A DNA stretch of 64,000 bases, taken from positions 1 to 64,000 of the forward strand of contig CAKQPF010000011.1 in the NCBI GenBank assembly GCA_934256705.1. Direction: 5' to 3'. Every line of letters starts with the position of its first letter. Positions within the stretch are counted from its first letter, which is position 1. The notes beneath the pieces are model-generated. The model made no database searches, was not told the origin of the DNA, and was given only the letters and a program-made list of their open reading frames with translations. The translations under genes and the position numbers were made by a program. Positions 41,363 to 50,942 of the stretch are shown here, piece after piece. Source of the DNA: an uncultured Prevotella sp. (lineage in GTDB: Bacteria; Bacteroidota; Bacteroidia; Bacteroidales; Bacteroidaceae).

Positions 41363-43297
41363 ATGAAAAAAGCATTAGCCCTTATAGAAACCTTCATTCT
41401 GGTCACATTGATTGGCACGCTCGGTCATGTGGCATTCTATTTCGTCAATGAGAGCATCATTACAGATGAGGGAGAAGCGCCATTTTTCCAGATGCTGTGG
41501 AATGCGCTGCGCCTCGATGTGGCTGTGGCAGGATATGTATGCTTCCTTCCCGCGTTGCTTCTCATCGTCAGCGTCTGGTGGAACAGGAAGGCGTTGGTCT
41601 ATGTTTGGCGAACCTATTTCGGCATTATCTCCTTCGCTCTTGCGCTTGCTACGCTGGCAAACATCGTGCTTTACGGCTATTGGGGCTTCCCTCTCGACTC
41701 CACTCCGCTGTTCTATCTCCGCACGTCACCGGGCGATGCAATGGCAAGTGTCGATACTCTCGACCTCCTTCTGGGGCTTGCCGCCCTCGTCGCCATTACC
41801 TTATTTATATATTTTATAATAGATAAACTGGTGCATCCACGTCGCGCCCTGCAGGGGAAAAGCAGGAGACACGCCGGCAAGCCCATGCCTCACAGACAGC
41901 TGAAGGTGAAGATCGGACGCACCGCTGCGCTCATATTGCTCACCGCTCTGCTCATCATTCCGGTGAGAGGTGGGCTTTCCGTGGCCACAAACAATGTGGG
42001 ATCGGTGTATTTCAGCAATAATTTCCGACTCAATCATTGCGCTGTCAATCCCGTGTTCAGTTTCCTTTATTCCATCACCCACGATGAGGATTTCGCCTCA
42101 AAATATCGCTTCATGGACGATAAAGAGGCCACCGAACTCTTCCAGAAGATGGTCTATACCAAGCAGAGAGACCTGAATCATGCCGACACCACTGCGCTGC
42201 CTCTCGCTCTTTCGCCTGATTTCGTCAAGGCTTTGGAGGCTGGAAAGGCGGGAGAACATCAGGGTGTGAACGTCGTGATGGTCATTTTGGAGAGTTTTTC
42301 TTCATACATCATGACTGAGAAAGGTAATGTGGAAGGAGTCACGAATACGCTTGACGCTCTGTCGAATGAAGGCGTTTATTTCACGAATTTCTACGCAAAC
42401 AGCTTCCGTACCGACCGCGGACTGGTGGCAATACTGTCCGGTTATCCGGCACAGCCTACATCCAGCCTTATGAAATATCCGCATAAGACCAATAATCTCT
42501 ATGGTATCGCCCGCTCATTGAATAATGTCGGATTCTCTACACATTATATATATGGGGGGGATGCCAACTTCACCAATATGCGAGCTTACCTCCATGCCAC
42601 GGGTTTTGAGACCATAGTATCTGAAGAAGACTATGACTCAAGCATTCCGAAGAGCAAATGGGGCGTGGATGACAGTTACCTCTTCCAGCGTGCCATCAAG
42701 GATATGACATCGCAGAAGCAAAGCGGTAACCGACTCTTCGTGGTGCAAACGTCCAGCAGTCACGAGCCTTATGAGGTGCCTGTGGATAAATATAAGGACA
42801 AGGCTCTCAATGCTTTCTACTTCGCAGACAAGTGTTTGGGAGATTATATCGCAGATTTGAAGCGCCAAAACCTATGGGATAACACCCTGCTTCTCATCGT
42901 TCCAGACCATCTCGGCTGTTATCCAGCCAAGATGAACAACTTCCAACTCTATCGTTATCAGATACCTTTGATTCTCTCTGGCGGCGCTATCACACAGCCT
43001 AAGCGAGTCCCTGTGATCGGTTCACAGCAGGATATTCCTGCCACTCTCCTCACTTTGCTCGGCGTGAAGCATAGTGAATACAAGTTTTCCAAGGACCTAC
43101 TTGATGCCAATTCCCCGCATTTCGCATTCTTCACAGTGCCTGATGCCGTCGGAATGGTGACCGAGGATAATCAGGTAATCTACGATAATGAGCAGAAAAA
43201 GACCGTCCTCGACGAAGGTCCGGCTAAGGGAAAGAACCTTCGCAATGCCCAGGCATATCTCCAAAAGCTCTACGATGACATCGATCAGCTGAAGTAA
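41363..43297 (+). CDS. LtaS-like phosphotransferase 1 (Thr nucleophile)
   Basis: A 644-residue membrane enzyme: five N-terminal transmembrane segments (to about 215) then an extracytoplasmic sulfatase-fold domain. Metal motif VVMVILESFSSY is near residue 305; the nucleophile is Thr350 in SFRTDRG; DHLGCYP and the histidine pair complete the site. In Firmicutes such enzymes polymerise glycerol phosphate; in a diderm they more likely transfer phosphoglycerol or phosphoethanolamine to a glycan or lipid. It belongs to a pair with 44346-46265. Confidence 0.85.
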   Translation: MKKALALIETFILVTLIGTLGHVAFYFVNESIITDEGEAPFFQMLWNALRLDVAVAGYVCFLPALLLIVSVWWNRKALVYVWRTYFGIISFALALATLANIVLYGYWGFPLDSTPLFYLRTSPGDAMASVDTLDLLLGLAALVAITLFIYFIIDKLVHPRRALQGKSRRHAGKPMPHRQLKVKIGRTAALILLTALLIIPVRGGLSVATNNVGSVYFSNNFRLNHCAVNPVFSFLYSITHDEDFASKYRFMDDKEATELFQKMVYTKQRDLNHADTTALPLALSPDFVKALEAGKAGEHQGVNVVMVILESFSSYIMTEKGNVEGVTNTLDALSNEGVYFTNFYANSFRTDRGLVAILSGYPAQPTSSLMKYPHKTNNLYGIARSLNNVGFSTHYIYGGDANFTNMRAYLHATGFETIVSEEDYDSSIPKSKWGVDDSYLFQRAIKDMTSQKQSGNRLFVVQTSSSHEPYEVPVDKYKDKALNAFYFADKCLGDYIADLKRQNLWDNTLLLIVPDHLGCYPAKMNNFQLYRYQIPLILSGGAITQPKRVPVIGSQQDIPATLLTLLGVKHSEYKFSKDLLDANSPHFAFFTVPDAVGMVTEDNQVIYDNEQKKTVLDEGPAKGKNLRNAQAYLQKLYDDIDQLK

Positions 43298-43391
43298 TCC
43301 CTCTGGTCTCCCCATCCCCTCTCTGCTCAATACCAGAGGAATCTCCCCAATTCGTGACCGTCCCAGGTCCCGCAAACCGCCCCTCTAACAG

Positions 43392-44306
43392 ATGCATTTC
43401 ATAATAAAACAAATATCAAGACTCCCATTCTGCGTCCTATACGCTATCTCAGATATGGTCTATGTCATTCTCTATTGCATCATAGGCTACAGAAAGAAGA
43501 TAGTGAGAAAGAACCTGTCATCTGCTTTTCCCGAAAAGACACAGAAGGAATTGCGCGACATTGAGCGGAAATTCTATCATTGGTTATGCGACTATTTCGT
43601 GGAAACCGTCAAGCTACTTACCATTACTCCCGAGCAAATGAAGCAACATCTGGAGTTCAGAGGTATGGAAAAGCTGACTGATGCCTATGATCGAGGGCAG
43701 GGAGCTGCCGTATTTCTCGGGCATTACTGCAACTGGGAATGGCTCTCAGCCGTAGGTCTTTATTACCCAAAGGAGTACAGTCATGTCTTCTCAGGGCTGA
43801 TTTATCATCCCTTAAGGAATGATTTCATGGACAATCTCATGAAGGAAGCGCGGGCAAGTCTTGGTGGAACGCCAGTTCCCAAGCGTGATATTCTCCGTCA
43901 ACTCGTCAAACTGAAGCGTGAAAACCTCCCTTATCTCTTCGGATATATATTCGATCAGGCCCCGAAATGGGAGAATATACACCTTTGGACACCGTTCCTC
44001 AATCACAATACTCCAGTCTTTACCGGTGCAGAGAGAATAGCAAAGAAGATGAATGACCGCGTGGTCTTTGTCAGAATGGAGCGCCCTAAGCGTGGAAAAT
44101 ACGTCGCTTCATTCGATGTTGTTTCCGAAAACGCATCGCAAGAGCTTGAGTATGAGATTACAAGACGATGTCTCGCTCTTCTCGAAGACTCCATCCGTAA
44201 GGCGCCACATCTCTACCTTTGGTCCCACAACAGATGGAAACGCACCTACGAAGAATACCTAATAAGGCAACAATCTCACCCTCATGCCCACAGCGTTACC
44301 GGCTGA
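43392..44306 (+). CDS. LpxL/HtrB-family lysophospholipid acyltransferase
   Basis: A 304-residue late acyltransferase with the HX4E motif in LGHYCNWEW near residue 111, followed by GLIYHPLRNDFMD and a C-terminal PHLYLWSHNRWKR typical of the family. It would add a secondary acyl chain to lipid A or an ornithine/glycine lipid. Its last codons (HSVTG and stop) are made from hairpin element H3, so the C-terminus has probably been reshaped by that repeat. Neighbours are the LtaS-like genes. Confidence 0.88.
   Translation: MHFIIKQISRLPFCVLYAISDMVYVILYCIIGYRKKIVRKNLSSAFPEKTQKELRDIERKFYHWLCDYFVETVKLLTITPEQMKQHLEFRGMEKLTDAYDRGQGAAVFLGHYCNWEWLSAVGLYYPKEYSHVFSGLIYHPLRNDFMDNLMKEARASLGGTPVPKRDILRQLVKLKRENLPYLFGYIFDQAPKWENIHLWTPFLNHNTPVFTGAERIAKKMNDRVVFVRMERPKRGKYVASFDVVSENASQELEYEITRRCLALLEDSIRKAPHLYLWSHNRWKRTYEEYLIRQQSHPHAHSVTG
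44290..44306 (+). promoter_or_regulatory. Leader hairpin H3 (decayed), before the second LtaS-like gene
   Basis: CAGCGTTACCGGCTGA matches H1/H2, but the left arm is reduced, leaving a weak stem. It supplies the stop codon of the LpxL-like gene and ends 39 nt before the next start. Confidence 0.5.
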
Positions 44307-44345
44307 TATGTCCACACAAAACAAGAAATAAAAACAAGAAAAAAC

Positions 44346-46265
44346 ATGTTTGCAAAGTTTTCATTTACCACAATAAAGGCACTTATCCACAATCTTCTTG
44401 GGGTCTTCATCCTCTTTACAGTGACCAGAATCATCTTCGTCTGGTGTAATAGTGGGATGTATGAGGACCACATGACAGCCGGATACCTCTTTAATCTCCT
44501 TGTTGCCGGACTGCGATTCGATTGCACCGCCATACTATACCTCAACTGTTGGCTGATACTTGCATTCCTTTTGCCTCTTCATATCAAGGAGAAAAAGCCG
44601 TTATATTATGACATCGTGCGCCGATTGTACGTCCTTGTCAATATAATAGGACTCGGAGCAAACCTCTGCGACTGCGCATATTTCCCATTTACAGGCAGAC
44701 GAACCACATGGAATGTATTGCAGGAATTTGGTGGTGAGGGCAATATCGTCACCATAATCTTTCATGAAGCCTTGCCTTACTGGTACCTTTTTGTCATCGC
44801 TATCATAATGGGAGTCGTCTTATGGAAGAAATTTAAGGCGCCAAAGAGTGGAGATGTGGAGTCAATACCTATCTATTATGTGAGTCAAATCATAGCTCTC
44901 ATCGCCGCAATAGTGCTTACCATTGGCGGAATGCGTGGCGGATTTACCACTGCTGTGCGTCCTATCACTATGTCGAATGCCAATCAATACGTCGATCATG
45001 CCATTGATGCAGGCATTGTGCTCAACACTCCATTCAGCATAATGCGCACCATCGGCAAGAAAGCATTCGTAGAACGTGACTATATGACCGAGCAGGAAGC
45101 AGATAATCTCTATTCTCCGCTTCATCTGCCACAGGTCAAAGGCAAATTCAAGGCGAAGAATGTAGTCATCTTTATCATGGAAAGCTTTGGCAGACAAGCC
45201 ATGGCTCGTGGCTATATGCCTTTCCTTTCGTCGCTTGCAAAGGAGGGAATGAGTTTCGAATACAGCTTTGCCACTGGCAGAAAGAGCATTGATGCCATGC
45301 CTTCAGTGCTCAGTTCGATTCCAAGTTTCGTAGAGCCATTCTTCCTTACCCCTGCTTCTATGAATGAGATTTCAGGCATAGCAGGCGAGCTTTCCCGCAA
45401 TAAAGGTTACACATCTGCATTCTTTCACGGTGCAGAAAATGGCAGTATGGGCTTTGAAGCCTTTGCAAAAGCATCCGGATTCCAAAAGTATTACGGCAGA
45501 ACAGAATACAAACAAGACCCTAATTACCATGGTGATGCCGACTTTGACGGCACTTGGGCGATATGGGATGAAGAGTTCCTGCAGTTCTATTGCGACAGGA
45601 TGAATGAGATGAAGCAGCCTTTCGTCACCTCTGTCTTCACCGCATCGTCACATCCACCATACGCTATTCCAGAGCGATATAAGGATAAATTCCCTGCCAC
45701 AGACGTAAGAATATTCGGCTGTATCAAGTATTCTGACAATGCTTTGCGCCTCTTCTTCGAGAAGGCAAAGAAGCAGAAATGGTTTAAGAACACCATCTTC
45801 GTCATCACATCCGACCATACCTCGGAGTCAATAGACCCACAATTCACGTCAGACCTCGGCAGATATAAGGTGCCAATCGTCATTTATGCTCCTGGAATGA
45901 AGCAGGTGAAGGGTTATGACAAAGAGAAGATAATGAGCCAGAATGACATCATGCCGACGGTACTTGGGCTTTTGAATTACGACAAGCCGTATGTAGCTTT
46001 CGGACAGGACGTGATAAACTGCAAGGCAGAGGACTCATTTGCCTTCAATTACATTCCTACCAACGGCTATTATCAGTTCCTTCAGGGCGACTGGATGATA
46101 CAGTTTGACGGTGACAAGGTGGTTCATGCCTACGAATTCCGCACTGATACGCTTCAGAAACACGACGTAAAGGAGCGCTGTCCGAAGATATATGAGGACA
46201 GACTGAAGAGCGTTATTCAGCAATATATGTTCAGAATGAATCATAATATGCTCATAAATAAATAA
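44346..46265 (+). CDS. LtaS-like phosphotransferase 2 (Ser at nucleophile position)
   Basis: A 639-residue paralogue with about five N-terminal transmembrane segments and a sulfatase-fold domain. The metal motif is VVIFIMESFGRQAM; the nucleophile loop reads GRKSIDAMPS, placing Ser314 where the other copy has Thr350. VITSDHTSES gives the second metal site. Ser in this position occurs in Bacteroidota homologues, to my knowledge. It likely acts on a different acceptor from copy 1. A metallophosphoesterase gene follows 30 bp downstream. Confidence 0.83.
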   Translation: MFAKFSFTTIKALIHNLLGVFILFTVTRIIFVWCNSGMYEDHMTAGYLFNLLVAGLRFDCTAILYLNCWLILAFLLPLHIKEKKPLYYDIVRRLYVLVNIIGLGANLCDCAYFPFTGRRTTWNVLQEFGGEGNIVTIIFHEALPYWYLFVIAIIMGVVLWKKFKAPKSGDVESIPIYYVSQIIALIAAIVLTIGGMRGGFTTAVRPITMSNANQYVDHAIDAGIVLNTPFSIMRTIGKKAFVERDYMTEQEADNLYSPLHLPQVKGKFKAKNVVIFIMESFGRQAMARGYMPFLSSLAKEGMSFEYSFATGRKSIDAMPSVLSSIPSFVEPFFLTPASMNEISGIAGELSRNKGYTSAFFHGAENGSMGFEAFAKASGFQKYYGRTEYKQDPNYHGDADFDGTWAIWDEEFLQFYCDRMNEMKQPFVTSVFTASSHPPYAIPERYKDKFPATDVRIFGCIKYSDNALRLFFEKAKKQKWFKNTIFVITSDHTSESIDPQFTSDLGRYKVPIVIYAPGMKQVKGYDKEKIMSQNDIMPTVLGLLNYDKPYVAFGQDVINCKAEDSFAFNYIPTNGYYQFLQGDWMIQFDGDKVVHAYEFRTDTLQKHDVKERCPKIYEDRLKSVIQQYMFRMNHNMLINK

Positions 46266-46295
46266 CAACCAATACATTAAAATAAGAATAAAAGG

Positions 46296-47528
46296 ATGAA
46301 GATAACATCGATAGTCATAACACTTCTCCTCGTATCACTTGGCATTCTCACTGCAATAAGATGGGATGCGTGGTTTCATAATCCAGAGGAGAAACCTTAT
46401 AAGGCCCCTGATGCGCCATCAAGAGTGCTCCTTACTTTCGGTAATGAGGGCGAGAACTCGCGCTTCGTATCGTGGACTTGTGGCGATGTAGTAGATAAAA
46501 AGGCTTCCCTTTACCTCGTCTGCGACTCCGATACCATAGCTTGTCCAGCCACAGGAGAGGTCTTCGTCTCACGTTCAGGCAAGGCTGCGTTCTATCGTTG
46601 CGAACTGAAAGGACTGAAACCGCTCAGTAATTACTCCTATCAGGTGGAGTCCAAGGGCGTGAAATCCAAGTGGTATCGCTTCCATACGAGCGACCCGAAG
46701 GCGAAATCATTCTCCTTCATGTATGTGGGAGACGTGCAGGACACCATCAATGGAGTGGTAAACAGAATGCTGAAGCGTGCCATCCAGCGCCATCCAGAGG
46801 TGGAATTCATAGCCTTTGCCGGCGACCTCATCGAGCGTCCTACCGATGCTTATTTCAATGAGACGTTCAGAGGAATAGACAGTATCTGCACCGCAATGCC
46901 GATAATGAATGTCACCGGCAATCATGATTACCTCAAATATCCGTTGCGCAAGCTTGAGAGACGTTTCCCTTTGACCTTCCCTTACTTCCTGGAAGGCATG
47001 AAGGAGCGGGATGACAACAATCAGCTCTACGCCATGAAGTATCACAACACCGCCTTCTTCCTGCTCGATTCAGACCGCGAAATCTTCTTCCTCTTCGCCC
47101 AGGCAGCATGGCTCAAGGCGCAGATGGAGCAGATCAAGGCAGACCATCGCATCGTAATGCTCCATCATCCGCTGTATTCCGTAAGGCGAGAGAGCAACAA
47201 TCTGATACAGAGATGGATGTTTAATGACATTATATGCGATGCAAAAGCAGACCTTGTGCTGCAAGGTCACGAGCATGGATATGCGCATTGCACAGCAGAA
47301 GAGGAGCCTTTGAAGGGACATGACTGCACTAATCCACCGTTATACGTCATTTCCCATTGCTCGCCAAAGGAATATCATCTGCATCCAACTAAGCGTTTCT
47401 ACCCTGTAATCCAGGGAAGCCGCTACTATCAGATAATAGATGTCGATGCGAAGGCAGTGACATACAAAGCTTATGACGTAGCTAATGATGCGCTGATAGA
47501 TAGCGTTCGCATCACAAAATCAAAGTAA
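46296..47528 (+). CDS. Purple-acid-phosphatase-like metallophosphoesterase
   Basis: A 410-residue protein with an N-terminal membrane anchor or signal (SIVITLLLVSLGILTAI), a fibronectin-III-like domain (about 35-135) and a calcineurin-like phosphoesterase domain: YVGDVQD, FAGDLIE, VTGNHDYL, MLHHPLYS and GHEHGY. The metal ligands are complete. It would act outside the inner membrane on a phosphoester, perhaps recycling the products of the LtaS-like enzymes; this is inferred from position only. Confidence 0.82.
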   Translation: MKITSIVITLLLVSLGILTAIRWDAWFHNPEEKPYKAPDAPSRVLLTFGNEGENSRFVSWTCGDVVDKKASLYLVCDSDTIACPATGEVFVSRSGKAAFYRCELKGLKPLSNYSYQVESKGVKSKWYRFHTSDPKAKSFSFMYVGDVQDTINGVVNRMLKRAIQRHPEVEFIAFAGDLIERPTDAYFNETFRGIDSICTAMPIMNVTGNHDYLKYPLRKLERRFPLTFPYFLEGMKERDDNNQLYAMKYHNTAFFLLDSDREIFFLFAQAAWLKAQMEQIKADHRIVMLHHPLYSVRRESNNLIQRWMFNDIICDAKADLVLQGHEHGYAHCTAEEEPLKGHDCTNPPLYVISHCSPKEYHLHPTKRFYPVIQGSRYYQIIDVDAKAVTYKAYDVANDALIDSVRITKSK

Positions 47529-47613
47529 TGCTACCCAATAAGCACTAAAATGCCAGCCTAAAAGCATAATGTTATAGACCTTAAAACAAAGAATCAATCT
47601 AATAACAACTAAT

Positions 47614-48642
47614 ATGAGAAATTGCTTTATCTCACGAAACTACAAGACAGTAAAGTCAGGTGGCGGTCGTGTTCGAACCGATTTAGAGAAGATAATGACT
47701 GATATGGGGTTCCAAAACCTTGGACTTCAGCAGAGTCGTCATCATAATATGGTCTTTGATTTCTTCTATACATTCACCAGTGTGATGAAGGGTGTGATGT
47801 CATTGCGCCGTGGTGATACGCTCGTCATACAGTATCCTATGAAGAAATACTATGAGTTCGTATGCGATATGGCTCACAGAAAAGGCGTGAAGGTAGTCAC
47901 AGTGATACACGATTTGGGATGTTTCAGACGCAAAAAACTGACCGTTGAGCGTGAGATGGAGCGTCTGGCGCACTCTGATGCTCTCATAGTGCACAATCCC
48001 ACGATGCACAAATGGTTGAAAGACCATGGCTATCAGGGCGAGATGCAGATAATAGGTCTCTTCGATTACCTCTCTCCCGAACCGATAGTGTCAAAGCGTG
48101 AGGCGCCGACTGACCCGGGTAAATACAGCATCTTCTTTGCCGGCAGCCTAACAACCAAGCATAACAAGTTCATTTATATGCTCCCCGAGCATCTAAAAGG
48201 ACATAAGTTCTATCTCTACGGAGGCGGCTTCTGCGAGGACCTTGCAAAGGAAGAACTCGTCTTTGAGGGCTTTGCAAAAGACTATGAACTGATGAACGAC
48301 AACCTCGGCGACTTCGGATTGTCATGGTATGGCGAGTCTCTGACAGAAGGAAAGGGCATGATAGGCGAGTATATGGCTTACAATAATCCTCACAAGATAT
48401 TGCTTTACCTCCGTTGCAGTGCCCCTGTCATCATCGGAAAGGCAGCCGCTCTGGCTCCTTTCATTGAGGAAAACGGCATCGGAATATGCGTTGACACGCT
48501 GGAAAACCTCGGTGATGTGCTGGAGAAAGTGACGCTTGAAGATTATAGACGAATGCAGAAGAATGCCAAAGCGATGAGTGACAAGATTGCTTCAGGATAC
48601 TTCTTCCGCACAGCTTTCACCGAATTGCAGAAGAGAATGTAG
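47614..48642 (+). CDS. Glycosyltransferase (galactofuranosyltransferase-like, GT-B)
   Basis: A 342-residue protein with a GT-B layout. TLVIQYPMKKYYEFVCDMAH and VVTVIHDLGCFRRKK are typical of the beta-1,6-galactofuranosyltransferase-like group, followed by IVHNPTMHKWLKDHGY and GEYMAYNNPHKILLYLRCSA in the donor domain. It probably adds galactofuranose or a related sugar to a surface glycan. A hairpin leader and LicD gene 2 follow. Confidence 0.8.
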   Translation: MRNCFISRNYKTVKSGGGRVRTDLEKIMTDMGFQNLGLQQSRHHNMVFDFFYTFTSVMKGVMSLRRGDTLVIQYPMKKYYEFVCDMAHRKGVKVVTVIHDLGCFRRKKLTVEREMERLAHSDALIVHNPTMHKWLKDHGYQGEMQIIGLFDYLSPEPIVSKREAPTDPGKYSIFFAGSLTTKHNKFIYMLPEHLKGHKFYLYGGGFCEDLAKEELVFEGFAKDYELMNDNLGDFGLSWYGESLTEGKGMIGEYMAYNNPHKILLYLRCSAPVIIGKAAALAPFIEENGIGICVDTLENLGDVLEKVTLEDYRRMQKNAKAMSDKIASGYFFRTAFTELQKRM

Positions 48643-48703
48643 TCATATATGTCAGCAGTGTCTCTCATATATATCTGCAATAATAACCCCACAACATCGA
48701 AGA

Positions 48704-48732
48704 GCCACTGTGTTGCCCGCTTTTACGGGCAA
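48704..48732 (+). promoter_or_regulatory. Leader hairpin H4, before LicD gene 2
   Basis: GCCACTGTG, then stem TTGCCCG, loop CTTTTA, stem CGGGCAA. It ends 43 nt before the start codon. Four of seven base pairs differ from H1, yet all are paired. Confidence 0.65.
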
Positions 48733-48775
48733 TTCCGTTCACGAAAATACCCCAGACTAAAGAAAGAAAACAACA

Positions 48776-49657
48776 ATGCTAAACTTGAAATACCCAGTTC
48801 CAGAAGGATTCCTGAACGAAGAAACAAGGAGAGATTACACCATACCGGAGAATATGAAGAAAGCTTGGGCGGTGCAGATGGACCTCTTTCAGGAGCTGAT
48901 GCGCGTCTGCAAGGAGCATAATCTCCGTGTATTTGCCGACTCTGGAACGCTGATTGGCGCGGTAAGAGAAAAGGGATTTATCCCTTGGGACGATGATATT
49001 GATGTGGCAATGCTACGAGAGGACTACGATAAACTGCTGGAATTATCAGCTGAATTCAAGGTTCCTTACTATCTCCAGACTATCTCTACGCATCCATATT
49101 ATATCAATCGCTATGCGCAACTTCACATGAAAGGCACCACAGCGATACGTACTGACGGCAAGCCACAGCGTCATCAGCAGAACATATTCATAGATATCTT
49201 CGTCATTGACACCCTTCCTTCGAGTCCGCGTGCGTTGAAGCGCCACTATGTAAAGGTGAGGAAAGCCAACCAGAAGCTGAAACTCGTCCGCAAATTGACG
49301 CATTGTCTGCCGAAGTCCCTTTATCTCTGGTGCCGAAACCACACTAAGATTCTGTCGGACAAATATTGGTATGAGCAGTTTGAAAAGGTGGTGAAATCCG
49401 TGAAAATGGATGACCGCAAAGCCTATGGTGCCTTTCTTTGCCAGAACATGACGCTCCCGATAAAGTATCTGGGCTGCTATAAAGAGACCTTAATGCTGCC
49501 CTTTGAGCATCTGATGATACCGTGTCCATCCGGTTATGACGAACTTCTCCGCCTGGAATATGGCGACTATATGAAGCCGGTTCAGGCACCTACGATGCAC
49601 GGCACCATGCTTTATGATGCAGAAAAGCCGTACGAAGAGTATCTGAAGCGACGCTAA
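48776..49657 (+). CDS. LicD-family phosphotransferase 2
   Basis: A 293-residue LicD protein: SGTLIGAVREKGFIPWDDDI with acidic residues 72-76, IFIDIFVIDTLPSSPRA, and YGDYMKPV near the C-terminus. It differs clearly from LicD 1 (12725) and LicD 3 (51660), so the acceptors or donors probably differ. It ends the plus-strand envelope run; the convergent minus-strand run follows after a 22-bp array. Confidence 0.88.
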   Translation: MLNLKYPVPEGFLNEETRRDYTIPENMKKAWAVQMDLFQELMRVCKEHNLRVFADSGTLIGAVREKGFIPWDDDIDVAMLREDYDKLLELSAEFKVPYYLQTISTHPYYINRYAQLHMKGTTAIRTDGKPQRHQQNIFIDIFVIDTLPSSPRALKRHYVKVRKANQKLKLVRKLTHCLPKSLYLWCRNHTKILSDKYWYEQFEKVVKSVKMDDRKAYGAFLCQNMTLPIKYLGCYKETLMLPFEHLMIPCPSGYDELLRLEYGDYMKPVQAPTMHGTMLYDAEKPYEEYLKRR

Positions 49658-49708
49658 GTCGATGCTATGATTTGAGAAGTGAGATTCATATCTACATGGT
49701 AGATGTGT

Positions 49709-49965
49709 ATAGGAAAAATGGAACAAAAGGGAGATGGCTCGGCTATTATACTGCGATAGCTGAGATATCAGAAAGTAAAAGCATAGATATTACCTTGTAA
49801 AAGCTATGATATTAGGAGGTAATATCTATGCTTTTGCATAGTAAAAACTATGCTTTTGCATTCTATTGAATATCAGTGTGTTATGGAATGGCTTTCTTGT
49901 TGCGTTGTGAATGTGGAAAAACAGGACAATTTTCCATGTCGTAAAGCCCTGCAACGTAACGCATA
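49709..49965. repeat. 22-bp-pitch array element, copy C
   Basis: Boxes start at 49775, 49797, 49819 and 49841. The third is inverted (GTAATATCTATGCTTTTGC) and the fourth is nearly symmetric. Left flank GGAAAAATGGAACAAAA (49711) and right flank AATATCAGTGTGTTATGGAA and GGAAAAACAGGACAA match copies A and D; CGTAACGCATA closes it. It fills most of the gene-free stretch 49658-50110 between converging genes. Confidence 0.75.
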
Positions 49966-50110
49966 TCGTTTGTTTAACTGTATTTGTGTGGATTCTGATA
50001 TAAGCCACATTGCGATTATTTGGCTTATAGACTATGTTTGTGGAATGTTGATATTATGGTTTTGTTATTGTTTTTGCTAACACCAATCAAAACCAAAAGG
50101 AGATTGGAAA

Positions 50111-50860
50111 TCATTTGAACAAATGCAGGAAGTTCTTCCTTTTCTCCCTTTTCTCTATGAGATGGAATACCGTCTGCACTGCTTCGTCGGCGTTCCATCC
50201 ACGCTGCAAGGCATAGGAAGTGATGATTTCGCTGAGCAATGACCGCTTGTGGGTGAGGCGAATGAGATTGGATAACGCTTCTTTCCTGTTGGCTGGGCGA
50301 CCGAGAAAGCGTGACCTGTTGGTATCAATCACCGAGAATGAGAATGAGCCGTCTGCATTCTTGGAGTAGAGAAAGTTGGAGAGATTGGTGTCACCATGCA
50401 GGAATCCCAACTCATGCAGATGGATGAGGTAAGCAGAAAGCGCATCTATCATAGGCTGGGGATTGTCCATATTGCCATCACGGAGAATTAGACAGTCAGG
50501 TCGGCTGTCCTCTGTGGAAGCGAAATAGTATCGGTTTACCATCCCTATATTATTATAATAGGTGACAGCAGCGATAGGGCGTGGCGTGTCAATGCCGAGA
50601 TTTAGCAGCATGTTGCCGAAGAAATAGGATTTCTTGGCCTTGTTGTTCCAGAATGTGCTGTAGCATATCCGCTGGAAGAAGTTAGGCTTTTTGTATTGCT
50701 TCACTATGACCACACTTCCGTCTTCCAGTGTGAAACGGCGAATCTTGTTGCGTTTGTCGTACAATAATTCCCCCTCACCGGATGCAAATGCTTCCGTTAT
50801 TCGATACATCAAGTCATGGATATACAGGCTTTCAGTGGAGAGAATTATTCGTTTTTTCAT
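50111..50860 (-). CDS. InaA/Kdo-kinase-like lipopolysaccharide kinase
   Basis: A 249-residue protein-kinase-fold enzyme: VVIVKQYKK carries the ATP-binding Lys, LHELGFLHGDTNLSNFLYS the catalytic loop (HGDxxxxN), and FSVIDTNRSRFLG the metal-binding Asp. Members phosphorylate heptose or Kdo in the lipopolysaccharide core. It is the last gene of a minus-strand glycan run, 82 bp after a GT2 gene. Confidence 0.83.
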   Translation of the reverse strand: MKKRIILSTESLYIHDLMYRITEAFASGEGELLYDKRNKIRRFTLEDGSVVIVKQYKKPNFFQRICYSTFWNNKAKKSYFFGNMLLNLGIDTPRPIAAVTYYNNIGMVNRYYFASTEDSRPDCLILRDGNMDNPQPMIDALSAYLIHLHELGFLHGDTNLSNFLYSKNADGSFSFSVIDTNRSRFLGRPANRKEALSNLIRLTHKRSLLSEIITSYALQRGWNADEAVQTVFHLIEKREKRKNFLHLFK

Positions 50861-50942
50861 TCTTTTCGGGATATAATATGGCAGTGGTTATGCTTTGATA
50901 AAGTGAAGGGAGAACATGAAATGACGACATGGAACAGGGTAG

